Translations under genes and position numbers: made by a program
The notes under the pieces: model-generated
The model's input: the letters and a program-made list of their open reading frames with translations, nothing else
Told to the model about the DNA's origin: nothing
The model's database searches: none
Assembly: GCA_017540915.1 (NCBI GenBank)
Contig: JAFYAD010000258.1
Coordinates: 1-18,409, forward strand
Length of the DNA: 18,409 bases
Source of the DNA: Lachnospiraceae bacterium
GTDB taxonomy: Bacteria > Bacillota_A > Clostridia > Lachnospirales > Lachnospiraceae
Direction: 5' to 3'
Shown: in pieces, positions 5,626 through 12,419 of the stretch
Numbering within the stretch: position 1 is the first letter of the stretch
Layout: each line of letters begins with the position of its first letter

Positions 5626-7173
5626 TCATTCCGGCCGTTGCGGCATATAAGTCTGAACCGTATTCTCTTCTATCTGAAATCTTCCTTTCCGGACATTTCC
5701 CACAGATACAAACCCCAGAAAAACACGGTCAAAAGAAAAAGCATAATCCGCCTTTATAGCCACAACGGCATTATCCATACAGAAATCGTTGTCTCCACAG
5801 GACTTCCTGTAATTTTGTTCAATAAGATCCATGGTCCTGAAGGATAGTGTCCTGCGGCTCTTAAGATATATGAGTTTCTGAATATACTCCTCATAATCCG
5901 CGCCGTTTTCACAGTTCAGTGCGCATGCATCGCCGGACAGAACCGTGGAAATGCTGTCTACATCAGTAGTCCAGTGGACAGAATCCTTTATCCATGAAAT
6001 CTTTCGGCCTGCCATGAGAGCCCTTATATCCAATATGCTCTCGACAAAAGCCCACGAGGCCAGTATCCCCTGCTCAAGCGCTGCTACTGCTGCCTCGCCC
6101 ACACCTGTGGGCGCCAGAATCGCCGCTGCGAGAGCAAGAGCTTCCTCCTGTTTTATGCTATCGCTTTCCAGATATAACATGTTTGCCGCTTCTCTTATCA
6201 ATAAGAGCTCTGCAACAGCTTTTTTCAGGTTTTCAATATCACTTGTCTTACCTCCCAGAATATACTCCAGTTCATAATCCAGGCCGTGCTCCATGCCGGG
6301 CTTTTTATTCTTCCCGTAGCAACTGAAATGCTCGCTGATATAGTTGTTAAATACCGCAATATCTATCCAGTCCTGTTCAAACACCGCCCTCATGTTTCCA
6401 TGGTTTTTGAACCGCTCCGACACCCTCTCAAAATATGGTATCCGTTTTGATGACAGTACTGTCCCCCGTGGAACCACCAGACTTATCACGCTGCTGCGTT
6501 TGAACCTGTCGTATGTATCGACCGGATTTGGCGGAGGTTTCGCACCCTCGTACGTATCATCCATGGCTTCATGATCCGTACTGTTTTCTCTCGCCTCCCT
6601 CGCAGCTTTTTTCTCTTCTCTGACAGTCTCCTTGGAATCGGATATAACCTCGTCCACCGATGGCATATTTTCGATCTCCTCCTCGGACTGCGACATTCTG
6701 TCATATATATCCTGTGCTTCCGTGAGCAGCATCATGGAACTCCACGAGCTCACTGCCAGTTTTCTGAAAGCCTCTCCACTGTTATCCGTTGCCAGCATAT
6801 ACTCTGTGACCTGCGCGTTCTCCACACGCATTCGGAAAAAATTCTTCCCGTTTCCGAAGAAGCTGTCATCATAAGGATCAAGATTCAGAGTGCTGTACCT
6901 GAGCAGTTTCTCATCCATCTTCGATATACTCAGTTCTCCTTCACCAAACCCGCCGTTCAGCAGGAAAACATCATAATTTTTGAAGATCCAGTCCGAGTAT
7001 CCGCTTAACACAGACTCTGCCGCCGAAATCGATACCTGTGTGGCAAGCCCTTTCATACCGTGTACTCTTGCAGACTCCAACAGGGCAAATATCAGGGAGG
7101 CTATCAGCATCATGGAAAGCGCCGTGAATACCGTCATACTGCCCTTCGCATTATGAGCTGACCGTGCTGACAT
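5626..7173 (-). CDS. DUF5702-type (TadG-like) pilus-associated protein
   Basis: The protein has 515 aa from the chosen start. After a short basic N terminus (MSARSAHNAKGS) comes one hydrophobic helix (SMTVFTALSMMLIASLIFALL), then a long predicted extracytoplasmic part with ESARVHGMKGLATQVSISAAESVLSGY, a pattern I link to DUF5702 proteins that occupy the TadG position in Clostridia. Unlike TadE there is no Glu at +5 of the leader; Phe stands there. A helical central part includes a possible second hydrophobic stretch (ALALAAAILAPTGVGEAAVAAL). I chose the ATG at 7173. A TTG at 7191 has no ribosome site, and an ATG at the GSM (about 7137) has a weak AAGG. The start overlaps the end of flp by about 23 bases. 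The role is probably as a minor pilin or pilus-envelope linker, inferred from position. Confidence 0.75.
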   Translation of the reverse strand: MSARSAHNAKGSMTVFTALSMMLIASLIFALLESARVHGMKGLATQVSISAAESVLSGYSDWIFKNYDVFLLNGGFGEGELSISKMDEKLLRYSTLNLDPYDDSFFGNGKNFFRMRVENAQVTEYMLATDNSGEAFRKLAVSSWSSMMLLTEAQDIYDRMSQSEEEIENMPSVDEVISDSKETVREEKKAAREARENSTDHEAMDDTYEGAKPPPNPVDTYDRFKRSSVISLVVPRGTVLSSKRIPYFERVSERFKNHGNMRAVFEQDWIDIAVFNNYISEHFSCYGKNKKPGMEHGLDYELEYILGGKTSDIENLKKAVAELLLIREAANMLYLESDSIKQEEALALAAAILAPTGVGEAAVAALEQGILASWAFVESILDIRALMAGRKISWIKDSVHWTTDVDSISTVLSGDACALNCENGADYEEYIQKLIYLKSRRTLSFRTMDLIEQNYRKSCGDNDFCMDNAVVAIKADYAFSFDRVFLGFVSVGNVRKGRFQIEENTVQTYMPQRPE

Positions 7174-7363
7174 TTTCGGATATACTCTCAAAGATACTGT
7201 TCACTATCTCTGTTATCTGGTCCTTGAATATTATTACAAGTCCCACCATCACCACGATGATCAGCACGACCTCCACAGTGCCCATTCCCCTGTCGTCTTG
7301 TATCATTCCTGACAGAGTGTTTTTAGTCTTAAACAAAAACTCATTTAATAAATTCGTCATCAT
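7151..7363 (-). CDS. flp: Flp-type major pilin prepilin
   Basis: The prepilin has 70 aa from the chosen start. The leader ends DDRG26|M27GTVE31, with Glu at +5, followed by a long hydrophobic helix (VVLIIVVMVGLVIIF) and a short polar tail. This is the standard Flp layout, and the mature pilin would be about 44 residues. Cleavage by the A24 peptidase encoded downstream is expected. An upstream ATG at 7384 overlaps the tadC stop (ATGA) but has no ribosome site. AAGGGAG sits 5 bases before the ATG at 7363 and 8 before the ATG at 7360, so one of those is the likely start. Position between tadC and the TadG-like gene fits Clostridial tad loci. Confidence 0.85.
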   Translation of the reverse strand: MMTNLLNEFLFKTKNTLSGMIQDDRGMGTVEVVLIIVVMVGLVIIFKDQITEIVNSIFESISENVSTVSS

Positions 7364-7380
7364 CCTGACTCCCTTCGTTT

Positions 7381-8706
7381 TCATACTTCCATTGTGAATA
7401 TCGCCGGAACGATTATCACAACTATCACCACCAGTAACGACAGCATCATGGGAACAAGCATTTTCGTGGATGCTTCCGCTCCCTTTGCCTTTGCCTGATT
7501 GCGCAGCATAATATACGCATTCTCGACTTCCCGTTCCAGCATGAGATCCAGATCCTTTCCACCTTTTCGCAGATTCTGCAGGATCATGGATATGAGCTTT
7601 CGATAAATACCGAGATCTGTATGTTCCGCAAAATGTGCCAGACTTTCTTTTTCACTCTTGCCGTCCTTTATCTGCCGGGATGTAAGCAACATTTCTTCAT
7701 AGACTGCATCCCTCTTTCTCCCGTCTTCCACTCGTTTTAAGTATGCGTTCACTATGCGTTCCCATGCCGCAGTGACCGTCATCCCCGATCCGATCAAAAG
7801 ACTGAGTGCCGACACCATCATGGGATATCCTCTCTCAAGCTCGATTTTTTTCTCTTTTGCCTTTTTCTTTTTATCTTCTCTTTTTGCCACAAATAGTCCG
7901 ACAGCAGCGAACATGCCCAAAAACAGTATGTTGTAAGTACCGCCTTTCTGTGGCAGAGACCAGTTTATGTCAATTCCGTCAATCTCCGACGGCAGACTGA
8001 GATACTCTCCTTCACCGGCGTTTCGCATCACGAGCTCTTCATCGAGATCTTCCATGATATCCCCGGTACTTTTCTCCGTGTCAGGGAAAGCCATAAAATA
8101 AAAAGCATGTTCAACCTGTCTGCCATCGCATTTTAGTTCTGCCGTAACCTGTATAGGAGTGCCTTCCGGAGCGATCCTGTCATCTCTCAAAGTGCCATCA
8201 GATGCCACGACACCTGATGGCTGGAAATAATATATGGCAGAAACTTCTGCTTTTACTTTTTTTTGCGAATCACCTTCGCTATCAACCTCAATAACAAAAT
8301 TCTTTTTTGGATACACTTCCCCCTTTACACAATCCGGATGACCTTCCTCGCCGTAAAAGGATTCCTCCAGCATATCTATCGCGGCAATGAAGGCTTCGTT
8401 CACCTCCGGGCCGCTCAAATGCTCATCCTCTATTCGGACGCTGTAATCCTGTTGTACTCCCTCCATTTTGAGCACAAGTTTTTGCGTGTAGGCGCCATGT
8501 CCGTGTTCTCTTCTTTCCAGCAGCACGCCGCCCTCGTCATCCGTTTCCAGTTTTTTGTCACTTTCTGCGAACCAGGATGCAAATCCCAGGAAACCTATGG
8601 CTGCACCCAGCACAAAATATATCTTCATCTCTTCCCGGAAATGAAACCTCTTCCACAGCAGAAGTGCTGTTACACACAAAATTGACAAACATACATATAT
8701 GACCAT
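7381..8706 (-). CDS. tadC: TadC-type platform protein with large N-terminal insert
   Basis: This 441-aa protein has two N-terminal membrane helices (about 3-18 and 29-47), then some 200 residues of polar sequence (48-255) that should lie outside, and a third helix (258-275). A basic stretch (KREDKKKKAKEKK) precedes the cytoplasmic type II secretion F domain (about 292-405: RGYPMMVSALSLLIGSGMT, LRKGGKDLD, NAYIMLRNQAKAKGAEASTKM), and a last helix spans 418-437. The F domain is the tad platform module that couples to the CpaF ATPase together with TadB. The extracytoplasmic insert is not part of classical TadC (about 300 aa). Three cysteines are present, at 6 and 11 in the first helix and 193 in the insert, plus C126 nearby. 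The ATG at 8706 lies 2 bases after the tadB stop, with only a weak ribosome site, so coupling to tadB is likely. Confidence 0.8.
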   Translation of the reverse strand: MVIYVCLSILCVTALLLWKRFHFREEMKIYFVLGAAIGFLGFASWFAESDKKLETDDEGGVLLERREHGHGAYTQKLVLKMEGVQQDYSVRIEDEHLSGPEVNEAFIAAIDMLEESFYGEEGHPDCVKGEVYPKKNFVIEVDSEGDSQKKVKAEVSAIYYFQPSGVVASDGTLRDDRIAPEGTPIQVTAELKCDGRQVEHAFYFMAFPDTEKSTGDIMEDLDEELVMRNAGEGEYLSLPSEIDGIDINWSLPQKGGTYNILFLGMFAAVGLFVAKREDKKKKAKEKKIELERGYPMMVSALSLLIGSGMTVTAAWERIVNAYLKRVEDGRKRDAVYEEMLLTSRQIKDGKSEKESLAHFAEHTDLGIYRKLISMILQNLRKGGKDLDLMLEREVENAYIMLRNQAKAKGAEASTKMLVPMMLSLLVVIVVIIVPAIFTMEV

Positions 8707-8708
8707 AT

Positions 8709-9515
8709 TTACACCACGATATTCATTATCTTTTCACCCAGCACATACGCTGTGCAATACACTGCCAGCGCAACCGTCATAACAAGGATCCCGGTAGGAT
8801 TGTGATAGAGCACGTCAAAATAGTCCGGCGTTGAAAACCGCACATATCCTATAATGAACAGCGGCATGATATTCATGACCCTGCTCTCGTACTTCCTGGA
8901 CGAGAGTTCCGTATCTATGTCATTTTTCAACCGTAGTTTCTCTCCCATCCTGTCCGCCGTTTTCTTTATGATGTGTCCGAAATTTCCTCCGCCTCTCTTG
9001 GCAAATATGAACACCTGACAGAATGTGCTGATATCTTCACAGTCACTCCTGCAGGAAAAATCATCCAACAGATCCTCGATGGCAGCATTCATGGACATGT
9101 TTCCCACCATATGCTTTAATTCAAGATACATATCGCTGTGCCTGCCATATAAACGTTCTATCTCACTCAAAGATTCGCGAAATGCGTTCTCGATGGAATA
9201 ACCCGCATTTAAGGAAGAAGCGATGGCTAAAATCGCCTCCCTGAACTCAACACACAGCCGGTATTTCCTTTTCTCTCGCATAACCGGCTCCCTGACCTTA
9301 AGAAGTAAAAAATACAAAGGGACTGCCAAAACCACCATATACAGACTGTCATAAAAAAGATAACCCAATACCAGTGCCAATACCACGCTTGCCGCCATGG
9401 TCTTAAGCCTGTCTGTCAGCTTAAATCTGTACCTGCGATAATCCGGCCTGCCGGAGCTTTTCCGTGTGTTTGAGTTCTCCGACTTTTTCCCAGTTTCCGT
9501 AGATCTTTCCGTCAA
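8709..9515 (-). CDS. tadB: TadB-type platform protein
   Basis: This 268-aa inner-membrane type II secretion F-domain protein is the partner of TadC under the CpaF ATPase. A polar N terminus (1-36) is followed by two helices (about 38-55 and 58-73), then the cytoplasmic F domain (about 88-212; FREAILAIASSLNAGYSIENAF, FIFAKRGGGNFGHIIKKTADRM), and C-terminal helices about 214-226 and 242-262. The start appears to be TTG at 9515: AGGGAGG lies 9 bases upstream, inside cpaF, giving a 95-bp overlap with cpaF. No ATG or GTG exists between there and the membrane region except ATG at 9398, which would remove a conserved-looking DYRRYRF segment. Confidence 0.85.
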   Translation of the reverse strand: MTERSTETGKKSENSNTRKSSGRPDYRRYRFKLTDRLKTMAASVVLALVLGYLFYDSLYMVVLAVPLYFLLLKVREPVMREKRKYRLCVEFREAILAIASSLNAGYSIENAFRESLSEIERLYGRHSDMYLELKHMVGNMSMNAAIEDLLDDFSCRSDCEDISTFCQVFIFAKRGGGNFGHIIKKTADRMGEKLRLKNDIDTELSSRKYESRVMNIMPLFIIGYVRFSTPDYFDVLYHNPTGILVMTVALAVYCTAYVLGEKIMNIVV

Positions 9516-10638
9516 GTTCTCCCGCCTCCCTGAAATGGAATAAATTATTCAGCCTGACTTCGCCGTCTTCTATCCCGTCAATCTCGGCAATATCCAATAC
9601 TTTTCGGCTCTTATCCCTCAGTCTTCCCAAGTGCACCAGTAGGTCAACTCCTGATGCTATCTGAGAACGTATTGCTGCTACAGGAAGGTTTTTACTGCCC
9701 ATCAAAACCATGGTTTCGAGTCTTGACACCATGTCCCGGCATGAATTAGCATGTCCTGTTGACAGTGACCCATCATGTCCTGTATTCATAGCCTGCAACA
9801 TATCCAGCGCTTCACCGCCTCTGCACTCGCCTACTATTATCCTGTTGGGCCGCATACGAAGGGCACTGCGGATGAGATCTCTGATGGAGATCGATTCCGC
9901 TCCCTCTCCTATTACCGTTCTCGTCTCCAAACGCACGAGGTTTGGAATGTTTTTAAGCTGAAGTTCCGCTGAATCTTCTATCGTGATTATCCTCTCTGTT
10001 TCAGGAATGTACTCAGAAAGAGCATTTAAGAAAGTAGTCTTACCAGATCCGGTTCCGCCCGACAGGTAGATATTATAACCTGATACAACCATCAGTTTTA
10101 AAAATCCTGCTACCTGTGCCGAAACAGATCCGTAACTGATAAGGTCATCCATCGAGATAGGATGTTTGGGAAATTTCCTGATTGTGATGGCAGACCCATC
10201 AATAGAAATGGGGGACAGCACGATATTAACTCTGGAACCGTCGCTTAACCTTGTATCGACTATGGGGTTGGCCTCGTTTACGAGTTTATTGTTTGCCGCA
10301 ACAATTGACTGTATGGTGTCTTCCAGCTTATCCTTATCGGAAAAGCTTTTGTCCCACCTGTAAAGACGGCCGCATCTCTCATAGAATATGTCCTTAAATC
10401 CGTTGACCATTATCTCTGTAATGTCATCATCGTCTATGAGTTCCTGAAGAACATCCAGTTTTCGCAGCGAGTAAAATACCTCCGTTCTGGCTGCTCTCCT
10501 TTTTGAAAGCGAATACTTTTTTGTACCGGAGCAGATCTTTTCATCTATCAGACCCAGCACCTCCGCATCACTCATATCTTTTGTAAGATCGATCTCCTCA
10601 AGGACTTTTTCTCTTATATCCTCTGCATAAGCATTCAA
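9421..10638 (-). CDS. cpaF: Tad pilus assembly ATPase CpaF/TadA
   Basis: This 405-aa secretion ATPase of the VirB11/PulE superfamily is expected to be a hexamer at the cytoplasmic face driving Flp assembly. Walker A GGTGSGKT is at 194-201, the Asp box lies near ITIEDSAELQL (218-228), the Walker B-like RIIVGE at 266-271 is followed by CRGGEALDMLQAMNTGHDGSLSTGHANS with the His box (about 280-298), and Arg-rich segments lie between. The N-terminal CpaF domain is seen (DDITEIMVNGFKDIFYE). All key residues look intact. The start is TTG at 10638 with GGGAGG 9 bases upstream; no ATG is nearby. It follows the TadZ-like gene by 36 bases and overlaps tadB by 95 bases. Confidence 0.95.
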   Translation of the reverse strand: MNAYAEDIREKVLEEIDLTKDMSDAEVLGLIDEKICSGTKKYSLSKRRAARTEVFYSLRKLDVLQELIDDDDITEIMVNGFKDIFYERCGRLYRWDKSFSDKDKLEDTIQSIVAANNKLVNEANPIVDTRLSDGSRVNIVLSPISIDGSAITIRKFPKHPISMDDLISYGSVSAQVAGFLKLMVVSGYNIYLSGGTGSGKTTFLNALSEYIPETERIITIEDSAELQLKNIPNLVRLETRTVIGEGAESISIRDLIRSALRMRPNRIIVGECRGGEALDMLQAMNTGHDGSLSTGHANSCRDMVSRLETMVLMGSKNLPVAAIRSQIASGVDLLVHLGRLRDKSRKVLDIAEIDGIEDGEVRLNNLFHFREAGELDGKIYGNWEKVGELKHTEKLRQAGLSQVQI

Positions 10639-10674
10639 TTTATGTTTCCTCCCTGCATCTGTAAATCCTTTTTT

Positions 10675-11616
10675 TCATCTCAGTACCTCCCTCATAAACC
10701 CTGTAACGTCGTGCCTGTCCGGGTCGCCCGACAGCAATTTCCCGGGTATCTTAAGCTCGCCGAAGCGTTCCGTAAGATCATCCCCCACAGGCATGCTTTC
10801 CCTGAACTCCTTCACATAACTGTCTCCGACGGCAGTCTCATCGGACACGCAATAAAACTTCGTGCACATTAACTGCAGAGCCCGTATACAGCCGGCATTT
10901 TCCGGAGCCTGAACCACAATACACTCATAATCCGTCTCGGACAGGATCCTTGAAAAAAGGAGTTCAAAATCATCAGCAGTAATATCCGACAAATCTTCAG
11001 GCTGACTAAATCCCGCTATTACCGCAGGTCCCGCCCTCTCATTTGATATTGCACCCGCGATCTGTCCAAGGCTTAGATCCGTGGATCTCATGTAATAGAA
11101 GAGATCTCCGGCATCGTAAGCTTCATCCTTGAATCTGAATTCAAACAACGAAAAGTTAATATAGAGTGTTTTGCACTCCTCCCCGCGCACCGATGCGAAA
11201 GCAAAAGTAAGATCAGACAGTTTATTCATGCCTCCGGGTGCGTAAAATCCGACCAGCTCCTTTTCAGAAAAAGAACTGCCGAAGCCCCTCAAGTATATGT
11301 TACATTTCAGCAGGGTATCGTACACAGCGCTCAAAAGGTCATCCGCCGGCAAAAAACGACAAAGTATCTCTACACCGGTCAGATCCCTCCCGCTCTCGCC
11401 GAGAGAAAAGATCTTTCCGTCGCATTTTCTGTACAGGTCTTCCGTCAGGAATTCTCCCGATATAATAAATATGTCTGAGAAAAGCGTGCCGTCCGGCAGA
11501 TTATCATGATCCGTATAGAGTACCACTGGAATGTTTTCACATTTTTCTGATATGTAACTTACCAATCCGGGGCCGATAAGATTATCTATTATCGTGATAC
11601 CAGGGTGAATAATCAT
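10675..11616 (-). CDS. tadZ: TadZ/CpaE-like protein with degenerate P-loop
   Basis: This 313-aa protein is the first gene of the Tad operon, the place of TadZ/CpaE, the ParA/MinD-like localisation factor. The N-terminal 110 residues look like an atypical receiver (VVLYTDHDNL, IFIISGEF), as in TadZ. The ATPase-like half starts near 120: VGFYAPGGMNKLSDLTFAFA, then KTLYINFSLFEF. Where MinD-like proteins have KGGxGK[ST], this has PGGMNKLS, keeping the two glycines and one lysine but losing the third glycine and the Ser/Thr, so ATP hydrolysis is doubtful. The frame is open further upstream, but the promoter -10 at 11713-11708 overlaps the upstream ATG, so the start must be downstream. The ATG at 11616 is preceded by GGGGGAGGTG, which supports it although the spacing from GGAGG is short. 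Identification is by position and fold pattern. Confidence 0.72.
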   Translation of the reverse strand: MIIHPGITIIDNLIGPGLVSYISEKCENIPVVLYTDHDNLPDGTLFSDIFIISGEFLTEDLYRKCDGKIFSLGESGRDLTGVEILCRFLPADDLLSAVYDTLLKCNIYLRGFGSSFSEKELVGFYAPGGMNKLSDLTFAFASVRGEECKTLYINFSLFEFRFKDEAYDAGDLFYYMRSTDLSLGQIAGAISNERAGPAVIAGFSQPEDLSDITADDFELLFSRILSETDYECIVVQAPENAGCIRALQLMCTKFYCVSDETAVGDSYVKEFRESMPVGDDLTERFGELKIPGKLLSGDPDRHDVTGFMREVLR

Positions 11617-11707
11617 CACCTCCCCCGTAAAAAGTTTTTCTGTTGGATAAAAAACAGATCCAGGTGAAATATAAAATTTTGATTTGTCTGATTTACTTGA
11701 TGAATGC

Positions 11708-11735
11708 ATTATAGCACAAACTTTAAAATAAAAAA
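11708..11735 (-). promoter_or_regulatory. Extended -10 promoter for the Tad operon
   Basis: On the minus strand TGCTATAAT gives a perfect -10 (TATAAT, 11713-11708) with the TG extension one base upstream. No good TTGACA precedes it; the -35 position falls in the T-run of the fliS terminator. Transcription would start near 11701, leaving about 85 bases of leader before the ATG at 11616. It appears to be the only good promoter for the ten-gene operon. Confidence 0.6.
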
Positions 11736-11784
11736 ATAGCGTATTCTGCAAGTTTTAAAAAATTTCAACTTGCAGAATACGCTA
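11725..11784 (-). terminator. Intrinsic terminator of the flagellin-fliS unit
   Basis: An 18-bp perfect inverted repeat (11737-11754 with 11767-11784, core AGCGTATTCTGCAAGTT) encloses a 12-base A/T loop. On the minus strand it is followed by ATTTTTTTATTTT. It lies 59 bases past the fliS stop and reads as a classical rho-independent terminator. Plus-strand termination is not favoured, as no T-run follows. Confidence 0.88.
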
Positions 11785-11842
11785 AATTTGGTACAAAATG
11801 TCTTTGATCTATCTTTCGATTTACGACCTCAGACATTTCAAT

Positions 11843-12316
11843 TTATGCCCAGAAGCCTCTTGAAGGGTCTTCCTGAGACGCCTCATTCAGGTACCCTCGT
11901 CCGTAGGTCAGTCCCGCCGTGACTGCCTCGGGATGCTCCATAATGGGTTCAGATCTGTCTTCCGCTGCCGCAACCTTAAAGGCTTCGTACAGCGTCATCA
12001 TATGTTTTTCCGCCTCTGACAGCTCAGCCTTTGAACGCTTTACCACCGCCATGGCGATCAGTCTTTTGCAATAATCGTATATAGGAAAGAGGCTCTTTGA
12101 GATCTCATATTTGAAATCCAGTGTGTCCTGAAGCTCTGTCAGTACATCTCCTGCTCTTCCGGCGTTTTCCTTAAATCCGGCAGCATCACCGGCAGAAAGA
12201 CATTCCTCCGCTCCTTTTATATATGTGAAAAAAATGTCATATACGATCACTATCATCTGTCCACGGTTGCAGTTGGACAGGCGTCTCGTAAAATCTCTTT
12301 TCTGTTCGTCGGTCAC
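11843..12316 (-). CDS. fliS: Flagellar chaperone FliS-like
   Basis: This 157-aa, mostly helical protein sits just downstream of flagellin, where FliS is usual. FliS binds the C-terminal disordered end of flagellin in the cytoplasm to stop polymerisation before export. Recognisable features are GQMIVIVYDIFFTYIKGAEECL, the helix LTELQDTLDFKYEISKSLFPIYDYCKRL and EAEKHMMTLYEAFK. It is about 25-30 residues longer than typical FliS because of a C-terminal tail (TYGRGYLNEASQEDPSRGFWA). The start is GTG at 12316: GGAGG lies 7 bases upstream. An in-frame ATG at 12364 has no ribosome site and would add a non-conserved 16-residue lead. Confidence 0.85.
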   Translation of the reverse strand: MTDEQKRDFTRRLSNCNRGQMIVIVYDIFFTYIKGAEECLSAGDAAGFKENAGRAGDVLTELQDTLDFKYEISKSLFPIYDYCKRLIAMAVVKRSKAELSEAEKHMMTLYEAFKVAAAEDRSEPIMEHPEAVTAGLTYGRGYLNEASQEDPSRGFWA

Positions 12317-12398
12317 TTTATATCCTCCGGATCGATCCATAGCAAACGAAAAAAGAAATCTCATTCACTATAAATGCGAATATGCACACAATTGCGAT

Positions 12399-12415
12399 TA
12401 GAAGTGCTTCTTCTA
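12399..12415 (-). other. Small hairpin between flagellin and fliS
   Basis: TAGAAG and CTTCTA (six pairs, five-base loop) lie 5 bases after the flagellin stop, with no T-run following. It may protect the abundant flagellin mRNA's 3' end or reduce read-through into fliS. The stem is short, so confidence is low. Confidence 0.3.
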
Positions 12416-12419
12416 TGCA

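Noticed and set aside
6571..7008. Plus-strand open frames opposite the DUF5702 gene
   Set aside because: They have no ribosome sites and no recognisable motif, and are fully covered by a well-supported minus-strand gene.
7174..7191. TTG at 7191 as start of the DUF5702-type protein
   Set aside because: No Shine-Dalgarno upstream, and it adds six residues deeper into flp. The ATG at 7173 is preferred, though not proven.
11617..11751. Upstream in-frame starts for the TadZ-like protein
   Set aside because: The TTG at 11751 lies in the terminator hairpin and the ATG at 11709 overlaps the promoter -10, so neither would be in the mRNA.
12317..12364. ATG at 12364 as fliS start
   Set aside because: No ribosome site, whereas GGAGG sits 7 bases before the GTG at 12316. 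The extra 16 residues do not look like FliS.
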